Shown: positions 45,629 to 58,148, numbered from the stretch's first letter. The stretch: 64,000 bases of DNA from Scatophagus argus (GCF_020382885.2 NC_058501.1:12621501-12685500); one strand, 5' to 3'. Notes: generated from the letters alone by a model not told the origin. Translations and numbers: made by a program.

Positions 45629-48218
45629 TCAAAGGTTTCCATAGACGTTGAGATCGGCAGTGTTTATGTAATCGTCACCATCATCCAGCTCCTGTGAGAG
45701 ATTCACAGGCCATTATTGTCACAGATGTCGATAGTGCTCTTGTACTGTATGTGATTCTTGGGAATAAATCATTGACAATTTTGTACCTCTTTGTAATTGC
45801 AGGATTTTGGCTGGCTGAGGCCCATTAATGACAATAGCAACAGCAGAAAGACAGAGAAAAATAATAACATTTGACATTGCTGTGCTACAATATATCATAT
45901 CTGTATTTTATTAACTGGTCAGGTTCAAGTCGAGTAAGCCATGTACCTTTTGGGGGATGGGAAACGAGGCTTATTGACTTTCTGGTCGACACAAGATTTT
46001 GAATTCATACTATTGGAGCTGCGGAATAAAATCACTACACGTCACTACACAGTTAGGAAAACAGCACTTAACTCCATAACTTCAATACACTTAACACACT
46101 TACATATGGCCCAAATCCAACATGTCCCTGTTTGGCCTTCTGTTGTGGAAACAAAGTGTGCGACATAATATAAATTAAAATGAGCTCTATTACTTTCATT
46201 ATCACAAAAATCCACTCTTAATGTTTGATTTAATTGTCACAACCAAAATATGTTTGAACTGGAAAAGCAACCAAGTGATAAATCTGTTACAAACAGACCC
46301 TCTGTACAGGAAAAGGAGAACAGAAACTATGCAAATTGGTCTATAATTAAATGCATCTGATCTTATCAAAAACAACACACATCATACACTTCTTCACAGA
46401 CACGCAAAATTGCAGTGCAGTCTATGCAACACCTTAGAAGACGGAGTACAGAACTAGTTCCCAAAATTATGTTTAGCACAAAGAGAGAAAAAGACCCCTA
46501 AAATGCCCCTTGCCTGTGATCAGAACTGGATGGTCCAGGGCCACCAGAACGGAACCTGAAAATTTCACGCATCAAATTATACATAAGTACAGTTAAAAGC
46601 TACTAAGGTAACAGCATTATTGCCATTTATACAGCATGAGAAAAAGAATCACAAACTACTTTTTCTCACCTGCGAGAAATCCTGGACAGTCGGTTCCACA
46701 TGCTAAACATTACAAAAAATTGTATTATATTAATGATGGAAAAGAACTTAATTAATTAGCACTATGAATTAAATCTGCATTGCAACATGTTTTACCTGCC
46801 ATCCTGATTTTGCAGTTCTGTGATGCGTCTCCTTGAGGAAAAAGAACAAACAATGTAATATGTCCATCCATCCATCCATCCATCCATCCATTTTCATTTT
46901 CTAACAATATAATATGTAAACAATGTAATTTGTGTGTTAAAAATGGGGGGGGGCAAGAAAATAGATAATTTTATCTCAAAATCTTTATTACTTCTCTGAT
47001 GTGCTGTTCAATAGTTAATGTCAGTGTGCTGCATTACGTACTTGTATTTCTTAATCATGAAAATGCAGACGACTCCAAAGATCACAGCAGTAGCAATCCC
47101 CACCACTGTGGGAATGATGATGTGGTTGTAGTTTGTTGTACCTATAAGCAGACAGAAAGAGCCATTAATATTTTATATTGCAAAAATATATCTAATTTAT
47201 AAACATCAAAATAGAGGACGTCTTCAAAATTCAACAATAGAGGCAAATGATCTCACGTTTTAAATAGAGGTTCAGTGTTGAAGAGGATTCCTTTCTTCCA
47301 TGAAATTTTGCTGTGCAGGTGATTTCACTATGGTCATCATTCTCCCCAGGAATGAATGTGAGGATTGAATCTACCTGCCAGAGACCAATGGGAAGTTTTT
47401 TGTAATCCTCAGTGATCTCATCTACCGTGCCCCTACTCCACGTGATTGTAGGCATATGGGATGGGCAGGTATGGGTTACTGAACACACGACAGTGTAGGG
47501 CTGATCTTGAAAGGCTGTCTTTGAGTGAGTCAGTGTAGGCTTTGGAGGATCAGCTAAAAATGAAAAAAAGGCAGAGATTAAGTAAGAGATGAGTATCATA
47601 CAGAAAAATGGAATAGGTATATGAAATTGAATGTTGGTGACATACTGAGCATTGTCAATGTGACACAGCTGTCAACAAAGGAGAACTTGTCAGTGGTGGA
47701 TGTGTCAGTCTCTGTTCGTGCTAATTCAATTCGGAAGCAGAAAGGGCCGTTGTCATGATCTTTAATGTCAGTGATTTCTAAGGTGCAGTTGTCCTGACCA
47801 AGTTGTCCCAACAATCGTGTGCGGCCCCTAAAATTTTCCAAGACTTGAGTGCTATCTTCGTAATAGATGCGTTCGTCTCGATTTTTTGAACGTTGCCAGA
47901 TCCCTCTGAGCCTGGAGGTGGGGAGCTTTTCTTGAGGATGGGTAAATGTGCAGGGTATCACAACACAGGATGTAACCAGGGCATCAAGGGTTTGTACAAC
48001 CTCGGCTTTCCAGTCTCTAGTAACCACAGGGCGAGTAATGGCTGAAAGAGAATTATGGAAGTGACAAAGAAAGAAAATACTTACTGGGGGTCTCCTTGAG
48101 GAGTGTATGAAATATATTGTGCATAATGTATAACATCATACTGGAAACCAACAGGTGACTTAATTATGTTACCTGCCACAAACAGAAGGAGTACCATCAT
48201 TTTTATGTCTTTGTCCAT
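45629..48218 (-). CDS. CD22/Siglec-like V-C2-TM receptor with YxN tail motifs (9 exons, complete)
   Basis: Single-pass immune-type receptor. Exons: 48173-48218 (signal, MDKDIKMMVLLLFVAG), 47646-48041 (V-set), 47257-47553 (C2), 47042-47141 (TM), 46796-46831, 46670-46702, 46514-46555, 45787-45814 and 45629-45691 (tail). Phases are consistent (1,1,1,2,2,2,2,0) and sum to 347 codons including the stop. The V-set has SCVVIPCTF and, on the F strand, GPFCFRIE, where the Arg sits at the Siglec sialic-acid position (codon 47731-47733). The C2 shows the CSVTHTCPS type. The TM segment is IIIPTVVGIATAVIFGVVCIFMI. The tail ends DDYINTADLNVYGNL: two YxN motifs (Grb2-SH2 type), the last also near an ITIM. 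The 46514 exon uses a GC donor. Confidence 0.87.
46863..46892. repeat. (ATCC)n microsatellite
   Basis: About seven perfect units within an intron of the - strand receptor, followed by ATTTTCATTTTCTA, which resembles a SINE or LINE terminus on the - strand. Confidence 0.85.
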
Positions 48219-48371
48219 ACTTCTTTTGTTGGTGGAATGCACAGAAGCTTGTTTAAATGAATTGAAGCAAAAGTTAAAATCACAAGCCAAAACGGTGATG
48301 AAAGTGAAAGTAATTTCTCCAAACAGAACTAATCTTTGAATTGTTAATGTCCTCATACAGGATGTACACAT

Positions 48372-50455
48372 TTGAAACTACACATAACACATTTTAAATT
48401 TGTCTTCCCAAAAATAAAAAAAATAGTTATGGCTTGCCTGCAAACACATTTATATTCATTCTCATAACCGTTCTAACAGTTTAACAGACAGTTAGAAGAC
48501 ATAAATAGTATCATTCAGAAATATAATGATGATAAATAACAGTGTAAAGCTACATTATTCATCAGCTCAGCAGTATATCCATTGGCATAATCAAGTATAA
48601 ATTAGAGTTAATGTAGAACTTTACCTGATGAAGTCTGGCTGATCAGAGCAGCCTGTACCTTCTAAAAACACTTTGCTGAGAAGAATGTGGCATGGAGCGC
48701 TGCTGTTGCATTTACAAAGAAATGACGCCTACAGGCAACAGAAATAACTGCAGGCCTTTTTTTCTTTCTTTCAGTTTTTTCTTGGTGTGTCTGTGTGGGT
48801 GAAATAAAAGCAGATGTAGTGAAAGCAGTAGAGCTAATGGTGCATTAAGTAGGGAGTGGTCTCTGTCAGCACTCAAAAACAACAAAATAGGAAATCTCCA
48901 TAGTACATCATAATAAAACAGCAAAATAAGACAGTAAATAGCATAATAGTAAAATATAGTTAAATAGTAAATTTGTAACAATAAATTAAATTCAGTGCAC
49001 CTTCAACAATATCCTGCGGGATCAATAAAGTTTTTATCATATCTTATCTTATCTTCAGTGATAACACTAAGACAGATTGTAATGGGAAGTAGGATCACCA
49101 ACTTAATAAATCTGTTACACATGCAGTTACATAGTTGAAAGTAACAAAAGCGATCTTCCAGTGCTGACTTTCAGTGCTCAGTGAAAGAATAAGGAAAATG
49201 AAATAGATGTACATACTGTCATAAATTAAATTCATCTAAGGCTTCGTATCTTCCCTGACAATGCTCTGATGAAGTCTTGTACTGTAGCTTTCTTAACTTA
49301 TTGTTCCTTCATGGGCTTTTTGATGGCACAGTGACTGGTGTCTCTCAAATCCCATTTAGGCACCCCAGAACCCAGACCACACATTACTCACTGCACCTAT
49401 CTACAGACGCAGGACTGATTTTTAGCTGTTGCTATATCCACAGTTCTGTTTATTTTTTGAGACACTGAGTATACAAACCTAATCATTAGGAGATTCGCAG
49501 TGTGACACCTGCTAGTCATGTTTATTTTAACTATTTCTGGCATGCTTGCTTTTGGTTGTAACCGAGAACAGACTTTACTGCCAACAGTATGGTCGGAGGA
49601 AAACTTTCAAAATAAACTCAATATGTCATGGTTCAGTGTTTTTATTTTAGTTAGCCAGTCTTATTTTGTAGTTTTCTGTCTGTTAAAATGTTCTGTGGTT
49701 GTCCTTTTTCCCTGACCGCTCTCTTCATGCTGTCACGGTAAGTTCCATTTGTGCCTTGTTTATTTTCATTCCATTGTGTCTGTGTTCCTTGTGTGTCCAT
49801 TTTGTGTTTCTCCCCGTGTTCCTGGTTTTCTTTGGTTTCTTTTTTAATATTTATTTTTATCTGCCTCATTTGGATTGTTCATTGTTAGGACTTTTTTACT
49901 CCTTGATTTCTGGCCACTTTTAGTTTTTTGTGTTGCCCTGTCTGCTTCAGTTCGCTCTAAGTAAGTAAGTTAAAGAATTTCCCTTCGGGGATAAATAAAG
50001 GAATTCTGATTCTGATTCTGATTCTAAATGTATTTAAGTTTGTCTTTATTCTGCATTTTGAGTGTTCTACATTTGAACTGAATATGATGTTGTAGTCACC
50101 TGCTTTACCATGTTTACACCAAGGGTACAGCTGAATGTACATGGAAAACAAAATATTTTTGCTGCCATGGTGGGTCATAAAACAATATTATGTGTGGTAC
50201 CTCGCAGTGAGAGCATAGCCTAAAAAAAATTACACATTTACGATTAGAAATTATTAGAGACTAAAAAGGCGTCATAGCAACCATTACAATTATGGTCTGT
50301 GATTGTCATCTTTCTGTCTGTATCTCACAATTACAGCATTTATTTTGATGAGCACTCTTGCTCTCTAACTCTCACTCAGATAAGATTCTGACAATTACTT
50401 TATATTCAAATTATACCACAAGTTGAATATCCAATATTTGTAAATAACAAATAAT
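48372..50455. other. Spacer between the inverted receptor gene and its pseudogene
   Basis: About 2.1 kb without supported exons. It holds two retroelement tails: ATCCTGCGGGATCAATAAAG plus (TTATC)n at about 49005-49055, and AATTTCCCTTCGGGGATAAATAAAGG plus (ATTCTG)n at 49975-50025. Confidence 0.55.
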
Positions 50456-51640
50456 ACATCCTGTATGAGGACATTAACAATGCCAGTATCTTTGCTGTAT
50501 CAATAACAGGCTCTTGCATGCAAAGATTTGTTCTATTCGGAGAAATTCCTTTCACTTTCATTTTGACTTGTGATTTTATCCTCTTCTTCTTTTGCTTCAT
50601 TTCATTTAAACAAGATTCTGTGTATTCCACCAACAAAAGAAGCATGGACAAAGAGATAAAAACGATGGTACTCCTTCTGTTTGTGGCAGGTAACATAATT
50701 AAGTCACCTGTTTGTTTCCAGTATGATGTTATACATTATGCACAATATATTTCATACACTCCTCAAGGAGATCCCCAGTAAGTAAGGCCCAGGTTGTACA
50801 AACCCTTGATGCCCTGGTTACATCCTGTGTTGTGATACCCTGCACATTTACCCATCCTCAAGAAAAGCTCCCCACCTCCAGGCTCAGAGGGATCTGGCAA
50901 CGTTCAAAAAATCGAGACGAACACATCTATTATGAAGATCGCACTCAAGTCTTGGAAAATTTTAGGGGCCGCACACGATTGTTGGGACAACTTGGTCAGG
51001 ACAACTGCACCTTAGAAATCACTGACATTAAAGATCATGACAACGGCCCTTTCTGCTTCCAAATTGAATTAGCACGAACAGAGACTGACACATCCACCAC
51101 TGACAAGTTCTCCTTTGTTGACAGCTGTGTCACATTGACAATGCTCAGTATGTCACCAACATTCAATTTCATATACCTATACCATTTTTAAAAAAAATAA
51201 ATAAATAATTAAACTGACTCACTCAAAGACAGCCATTCAAGCTCAGCTCTACACTGTCATGTGTTCAGTAACCCATACCTGCCCATCCCATATGCCTTCA
51301 TTCACATGGAGTAGGGGCACGGCAGATGAGATCACTGAGGATTACAAAGAACTTCCTGTTGGTTACTGGCAGGTAGATTCAATCCTCACATTCATTCCCA
51401 GAGAGAAGGTTGACCATAGTGAAATCACTACAATGGAAAGCTATCCTCTTCGACAAGGATAGTCTATGTAAAATGTGAGATGTCTTTCATTTTGAAGCTT
51501 ATATACTGGACACTTATATATTGGCTTGTATTAAAAAGACTCTTCATTAAATTCTGTCTGTTTGCAGATACAATCATTTCCACAACAATCAGTGCTACTA
51601 TGAACTTTGTAGTCCTTTGCAAGTGAGTTCATTACAGACT
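50456..51640 (+). pseudogene. Inverted, degraded copy of the V-C2-TM receptor
   Basis: Mirror copy of the - strand receptor at 45.6-48.2 kb. The 5' flank (CATCCTGTATGAGGACATTAAC), signal exon (ATG at 50644, donor at 50690) and intron 1 start are kept. A deletion at about 50785 then removes the V acceptor and the first V codons. Most of the V-set remains (50788-51147) with its donor, but the F-strand Siglec Arg has become Gln (51060-51062). The C2 remnant (51215-51470) has lost its acceptor and the second conserved cysteine region by an internal deletion near 51430, which shifts to a stop. A decayed TM exon may persist at about 51570-51625. It cannot encode the receptor as it stands. Confidence 0.8.
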
Positions 51641-51649
51641 TACATTACA

Positions 51650-52400
51650 GAGAAAGAAAGTATCAATAGCTGTCAAAGAAGGGCTGTATTTTCTTTCACT
51701 CTGTTTTATTTTTGAGTTTGTTCATTTTCTGTTCTTCTTTTTCACTGATCTAATCAGAAGCAGACGCTGAATGAAGTAGAAAAAAGAAGCTCACTGACGT
51801 ATGTGAAACCACCAAAGTTTCTTCATCAGTTGTGCTGTTTATAAAGTTAAACCAAAAGCAACTCTCAAAATGTATTTTAAAAGCATTTAAAGCTGCAAGC
51901 ATTTTTGGCTACGGGGGGAGCAGAAGAATCCCAAACAGACTTGTTCACTCACAGTTGAAGCGCATACATACATAATTTAAGAAATTTTACAAATTTGCCC
52001 TCATTTACACGTCATTCAGTCTATTCAGCTCACACTGCTCATAAGGTGTTGCTGAATGTGGAGTATGAGCTCTATGTTCTTGTATTCAAGTGGGATTGGT
52101 TGCCTTAACTTTTTGCCTGTTTATTTTAAATAACAGGATTAGGTGTACTAAGGTGCTTGTTTGTTTGGAAATGTATATCTTAACAATATAGTCACACTGC
52201 ATATTTCAATCACTGTTGGCTGAGATCTGTTCCAAAAGGCCAGCTGCGTTCTGACTGCAATGCTGCCTTTACACCTTGTAGTGACATGGGTTTGTTTGTC
52301 CCCTTGTTAAAAGAAAAGCTTGTCAATGGTAGATCATATATTAATGTGTAAACGGTGTTATTCTGCACTTACTGCTGCGGCAACCGCAATTGTCTTTTAG
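51650..52400. other. Intergenic sequence
   Basis: No exon or repeat that I recognise. Confidence 0.45.
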
Positions 52401-52407
52401 GGCTAAA

Positions 52408-53035
52408 TGCTTAATCAGAATCAGAATCAGAATCAGAATTCCTTTATTAATCCCTGGAGGGAAATTCTTGTTTCTACAGACAATTGCACATGCAGTATTC
52501 CTGACCAAGAAAGGAGAAAAGTGCAGAGTATAAAAATAGGATAAAACAAAAACTAAAATCTCAAGTACAGGTATTTACACAAAAACTAAAATCTCAAGTA
52601 CAGGTATTTACAAAAAACTGTATTCAAAATTTTTTAAGAAAATTTAAAAATACAGGTATGTACAATGTGTAAAAGTAGAAGTAGCCAATATGTACATTGT
52701 ATATACAAGTGAGTGTGTCCGTCACAGTGCTGAGTTTAACAGTTTGATGGCGACAGGCAGGAATGATTTCCTGTGTCGCTCTGTGGTGCATCGTGGCAGT
52801 ATGAGTCTGTTGCTGAACGAGCTCCTGTAGCCGATCAGCACATTGTGGAGAGGGTGAGAGGGAAAGTCCAGTATAGTTCTTATTTTGGACAACATCCTCC
52901 TCTCAGACACCACTGTCAGAAAGTCCAGTTCCTCTCCCACAACATGACTGGCCTTCTTGATGATTCTGTTGAGTCTGTTAGTGTCCCTCACCCTCAGGCA
53001 GCTGCCCCAGCAGGCAACAGCATATGTTCTTGATT
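52408..53035 (-). mobile_element. Non-LTR retrotransposon 3' part with reverse-transcriptase ORF end
   Basis: On the - strand the frame 52991-52722 reads RDTNRLNRIIKKASHVVGEE... to RHRKSFLPVAIKLLNSAL, the conserved C-terminal end of many fish LINE ORF2 proteins. It is followed by 3' UTR, the AATTTCCCTCCAGGGATTAATAAAGG tail and an (ATTCTG)n end. It is 5'-truncated, as usual for LINE insertions. Confidence 0.8.
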
Positions 53036-54173
53036 TAAAATTGGCTAAAAAGCCAAAAGAGTTAGAGGCAAAAACTTGTTACGTGTTACGTGTCATCATT
53101 TGACTTGAAGTTCAGATTTATTTATTTCTTCATTTGAAATGTATAGCATATATGCAAAATGTATGTATGTATTGTATTTTCTTGTACTTTCAGATGATCA
53201 CTTGAGTCCAGAAAAAGTCTGCTCTTTGTTTCTGCTGTTTGATGCTGTGAGGGCCAACAAAATCAGAGACTTTCTATGTGTCACAACAATAATACGTACA
53301 GGGGCTAATCTACATTCTTGTTATGACAGCTCTGTGAGGTGGAAAACAGGAAAGAAAAGATAACATGAGCCAAGAGTTCATGCTGGGAAAGGACCTGAAC
53401 TGGACTGAACTGGAAATAACTGCTTATATGGTGAAGATCCAGTTGCGTTTCTGATTTTAAGATGTTTTTGTCTCGTTAATTCCTCTGCAGACCAACTCAT
53501 ACTCTGTTGTAGGGCAGTGAGGTCTTACTAAAGGAAGATCGTTAGCCTTGAGCCTTTTGCTCTGTTATTTGACCACTGTACTTGCTTTCATGTTATTCAC
53601 ATATAAGCTTAAAGAAATGGCATTACCGTAATAGCAACTTAAAGAAAAAGATATAAAAACAGATATAATTTTTTTTAAACAAAGCTTGAATGTTTTAGCA
53701 GCCTGGTTCCCTGAAGAGGACATTGTATGCTAATTAAGTCAATACAGAAGTGGATAATTTGCATTTCTTTGTAGTTAATTGATCTACTATTACTTTTTAA
53801 ACTCATACCAGAAAAAAAAAGCAAAAAAAAAAAGCTTGATGTCACACTGTGTTTGGTTATCTCAGATGATAATTATAGCCAGCAATAACATGGTCCAAAA
53901 GCACAAAACGAAGTGTTTCAATCCAGTCTAAAAAAAGATACATGTTGACTCTCTCAATATACCAAAAACTAACCCACCCTTTCCTGTTGAACAGATGTAT
54001 CAGTAAGCACATCAGGGTTTTTATTGTACATTAAATGTTGATGTGTACACCATATGTTGAAATTGTTGCCTTATTTTTTTGGGTGGTTAAACATTTGTCC
54101 TACACAGCCAAGAGTTATGCTAAAGTTTCATCAGTATTCAACAATCTTTGGACATTTGGAATTTTTTTTTTTT

Positions 54174-54208
54174 CATACACCAGTTGCTTTGAATGCAACT
54201 GGTGTATG
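54174..54208. repeat. Perfect 14-bp inverted repeat
   Basis: Arms CATACACCAGTTGC (54174-54187) and GCAACTGGTGTATG (54195-54208) flank a 7-base loop, preceded by a T run. It could be a MITE terminus or a hairpin. No gene is attached. Confidence 0.85.
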
Positions 54209-54635
54209 ACCCATTTTGGAGAATGGATTCCATTGTGCCATGGATGTTTGACATAAGCTGTCCACTCTCTGTGTTCATTCAGCCATGTTGGCCAGATGGT
54301 GGCACTTTTGCACTGTGGAGCCGAAATTAGTGAAGGAAGGATGTGAAACAAGTAGTGGAAACAAACTGAATTATCTGACAAATGTGATTGAGAGATAGAT
54401 AGTGTGATAGGTTAATAATTCAGTTGTTCAGTGGTTGAGGCAGGTAATAGAAGTGAACCACAAAAACTAAAGTCTAGCAGTCATTTTTACATATTTATGT
54501 GTTCTATACAAAGTGAATATCATGATTAAATTTCCATAACAATCACTTATCTGCATCCAAATAGCAACATGTGGGACTTTGCTCATAAACATTATGCTTT
54601 AAAAATACAAGTGGCCTAAAGCAGTCAAAAAGTCT

Positions 54636-54715
54636 GTGTAGATCCTCAGTCGTCCAGGTCATCTCGCGAGTTGGGGCTACTGGACTTTAAAGTGAAGTCC
54701 AGTTGCCCCAACTTA
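54636..54715. repeat. Dispersed repeat fragment with imperfect palindrome
   Basis: GTGTAGATCCTCAGTCGTCCAGGTCAT precedes a near-palindrome at 54670-54712 (GTTGGGGCTACTGGACTT with its inverse). I recall this combination from fish dispersed repeats, but the family is not named. Confidence 0.45.
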
Positions 54716-54884
54716 AGCTCTTCTACTGCCAAAAAGTCTTTCAGCACTGAAATAACAGGTGATATTAAAACATAATTGGGACTATGGGAAAATTATAAAG
54801 GCAAATAATTGGAAAGAAAGCAAAATTGAGGAAGGGTATGCTTCCTCATAAAGATATGCTTCCTGCAGTCTACCAGATCTGGAC

Positions 54885-55310
54885 TCAGTTTACACTGCCC
54901 GAGTCCAGAAGAAGGCAAGACGCATTGCCACAGACCCCACCCACCCGGGCAACAAACTGTTTGTACCGCTTCCATCAGGAAAGCGGTACAGGAACATTAA
55001 AACCAGCACGAACCCCCCTACAGTGAAACACTCACATCCCACCCCCCTACAGGACTTCACACATACACCCTCCCCCGTCTATCTGCATACACACACACAG
55101 CATACCATAGACTGGCACTAAGTGCACTTTTTATCTACCTCGTTTTGTATTTTGTATTTTATATTTTATATTTTTATATTTTTTCTTAAGTGTGCAATTT
55201 TAATTTTCTGCTGACTATTTATAAGTGTGTTTTTAAGCCGAGAATCTGCACAAAATTTCGTTATGCTTGCATAATGACAACAAAGACTCTTGAATCTTGA
55301 AATCTACTAG
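54885..55310 (+). mobile_element. Non-LTR retrotransposon 3' end
   Basis: The translation RVQKKARRIATDPTHPGNKL...LPSGKRYRNIKTSTNP matches the usual C-terminal end of a fish LINE reverse-transcriptase ORF. An AT-rich 3' UTR and the ATGACAACAAAGACTCTTGAATCTTGAA tail follow. It is 5'-truncated. Confidence 0.75.
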
Positions 55311-56139
55311 AATTTAATAGGGTGAGTGTGCCAGCTTTCTTCAACAGAATCGATTTTTGTTACTTTGGACTGACTGTTCAGCAAATTATTTCTGACTCAC
55401 TTGCAGTAGCTCCTACCTTCCGTTTATTCTGCTTCTAACAGCAGTAAAGTAGAAGAGAAATCACAAGTATTCATAAAATGTAAAATGAGTCAAATAATGT
55501 GACATGGGCAGCTGAACTTAATAAAGAATGGCCAAAATATCATTATGGAGCTAATTTCTGCTGTTAGGTTTCAGCGCTATGAGAAAATTATTTGTCTGTT
55601 GAGGTTTAAACTTCAGTACACTATGAAAGTCTACAGCCAATAGGAATGACTGTAATAATGACCTTATCTTAAAACAAATAGTTACAACTTCTAACATGAG
55701 GGTAAAAACTCTTTGATTATGGGTTTGTTTGATGGGGGATTGATTTCCCAGTGATTAACTGACTGATGAATACAAGCTGAATATAAATATAAATCCATTA
55801 ATCAGCACTGATAAACATGTATTGTTGTTTCTGTGTTTAATCTCATCCAGAGGGATATGATTAACTGCTCTTTTGTTGGCAGACAAAGTCAGCTTTCAGT
55901 GTGGCCCTGCGGGCCTGTCTTTAAAATCGGGCAGCTCGAGGACCTCTCATTGAAGGCTGGATCTTCAGCAGATGAACGAGTGGTGAGGAGAAGCAGTGCT
56001 GTGTTTTAATAAACAGGTAAATGACCAACATTTTGTGTTGATTCTACAGTTTATGTGTAACTTTTAACAGACATTTATTGGGTGCCATTTTCGGTTTTTC
56101 ACAGGTTTGCAAACTTCAAATCCAAGCACATTTTCTGTC

Positions 56140-56415
56140 ATGGGTAACTCAGCATCCACCGGTTCCATTACTCCTCCTCCCAGGAAACTGTCGTGGGGAC
56201 GCCAGAAAGAGGATACAGTCAAGCTGCAGGACTTCTTGACACAGTACCAAGAGGATCTCTGGAGAGTTAAAGGAAAGCAAAGTTTATCTGTGAAAAGGGT
56301 CCACCTGACTCACAGCGTCCGCTACGTTGACCTCGCTGCCCAAGAGAGCAGCAGCTCTTATCCAGACAGTGGAGAGATGCTGAACCCTGCATTTGTTGGA
56401 GATCAGGGGCCATGA
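56140..56415 (+). CDS. Putative N-myristoylated small protein, 91 residues
   Basis: Starts MGNSASTGSITPPPRKLSW, where Gly2 and Ser6 fit an N-myristoylation signal, suggesting membrane attachment. The rest is polar, with EDTVKLQDFLTQYQEDLWR (likely helix), SLSVKRVHLTHSVRYVDLA and an acidic Ser-rich tail. The acceptor TTTTTCACAG at 56104 puts the ATG 35 bases into the exon. A plausible non-coding exon ending at about 56015 (AAACAG/GTAAAT) lies upstream, so the coding region is a single last exon. AATAAA signals at 56738 and 56997 follow. I do not recognise the family. Protein-like composition and splice context argue for a real gene. Confidence 0.6.
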   Translation: MGNSASTGSITPPPRKLSWGRQKEDTVKLQDFLTQYQEDLWRVKGKQSLSVKRVHLTHSVRYVDLAAQESSSSYPDSGEMLNPAFVGDQGP

Positions 56416-57144
56416 ATGACTGAATTCACTGTGGACAATCAAATCCATGCTGCGAGACGAAGATCCTCTCAGCTGCAATGTCTGAAGGCGTAACTGCACA
56501 CAAAGGAGGTCTGCCACAAGCAACTGACTTTCCCTTTGACATACTACTGCAAGCGTGAACTTTTTGAACAGGAAGTAAGTTGAAAATAGAACAGATATTA
56601 AAAAGAAGAAGAAAGAAAGAAGAAATTAGTGGCAGGACGAGATATCACACATCAGCTGAGCAAAGGTTAAGGTACGGTAAATGTCACTTTCTTAAGATTG
56701 GCCATAATGTCTTAAAAAAGAGTTGACTGTGTATTAAATAAATGTATTTGCATAAAGTAGATACTGAAGACTACTATGAAAGTTTCAATGAGTTTGCATG
56801 GTTTTGCTTGCAGTCAGCACTTCCTGCTCAGAAAAATGTTTCGCCTTCGTACAACATCATTGTATAATATCTCATATTGTTGTCATCGTATTGTAAAGTC
56901 CTTTCTATGAAACTCACATTTAAGAAAGTTTGATGGTTAAATACATTCATCCTTCCAGCTGATTACATTTGGTCCTATCAATTTATTTTTACTGTAAATA
57001 AAGTTTGTGGCTCTCACATTTTATGTTAACATGTTTGTGGTCTTCTCTGCACTGTGGTCACTGCTGTCTTTCATTCACGCATAGCCAGTGCAGATGATAA
57101 ACATTTAATCATCAACAAATGATTTTAAAAAGTGATATTCCCAT

Positions 57145-57440
57145 CCATACATCCATCCATTTTCTTCCGCTTTATCCGGGGCTGGGTCGCGGGGGCAGCA
57201 GCTTGAGCAGGGATGCCCAGACTTCCCTCTCTCCAGACACTTCCTCCACCTCTTGTGGGTGGACCCCAAGGCATTCCCAGGCCAGCTGAGTGACATAGTC
57301 CCTCCAACGTGTCCTGGGTCTTCCTCAGGATGTCCTCCCATGCCCAAAACACCTCCCCAGGGAGGCCTCCAGGAGGCAACCCATAGTTCATGACCATAGG
57401 TGAGGGTAGAAATGTAGATTGACTGGTAAATCGAGATCCT
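57145..57440 (-). mobile_element. Non-LTR retrotransposon 3' end, inverted
   Basis: On the - strand it reads an ORF2 end of the type WRDYVTQLAWECLGVHPQEVEEVSGE, closing with CCCGGATAAAGCGGAAGAAAATGGATGGATG. The same family, in the other orientation, lies at 61380-61740. Confidence 0.75.
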
Positions 57441-58148
57441 CGCCTTGTGATAGTCCCACTGTTATGCAAATCACTGTCATTCCTAATACAGCCATTTCAC
57501 AGCCTGTCCTGTTACAGTAAGGAAACTTACTCTCATTGAACTCAGAGTAAGCCCACACTAATCAATGGCTCTCTTCTAAATGAATAAATAGTGGTGGTGA
57601 GCAAATAAATTACGCGTTTAATTGCCCTTTTGAAAAAATGTGTCGGGTGATCGCCGAATGGAGGCGATGAGCTCTAGGTTTCTTTTCAAAAATAAATTTG
57701 GAGAAGTTGTGGTTATTAAAATACATACGATTCCTGAACATCTGAAGGAGGAAGTCAGAGCAACAGGCTAGTATGCATTGTGATAAAGCCAAGGGATGCA
57801 GAGATCACATTTTTCAAAAATAAAGATTAGAAGAATTAATTAGACTTTTATTTTTTTATGTGCAGTTATGACAGTAAAACCTGATAAACACGCAGTGCAG
57901 GTTAGAGTAGTTCAGAGCAAATGACATGGTTAGAATAAATATTAAAAAATAACGATGAGTAATAGGATATACTTCCTCAGTCTAATGAGACAAGGTGCGA
58001 TTTTGTGTATTAATAGTGGATGTGTGTTGTATTAAAAGTGGAATGGAAACTAGCTTATTGCATGCCAAAAATGGAAAATGACTGTGACACAACAGAAGTC
58101 TGGAAATATTTGTCACTTTATTTGCAGGTCTGACTCTGAGAGTACAAG

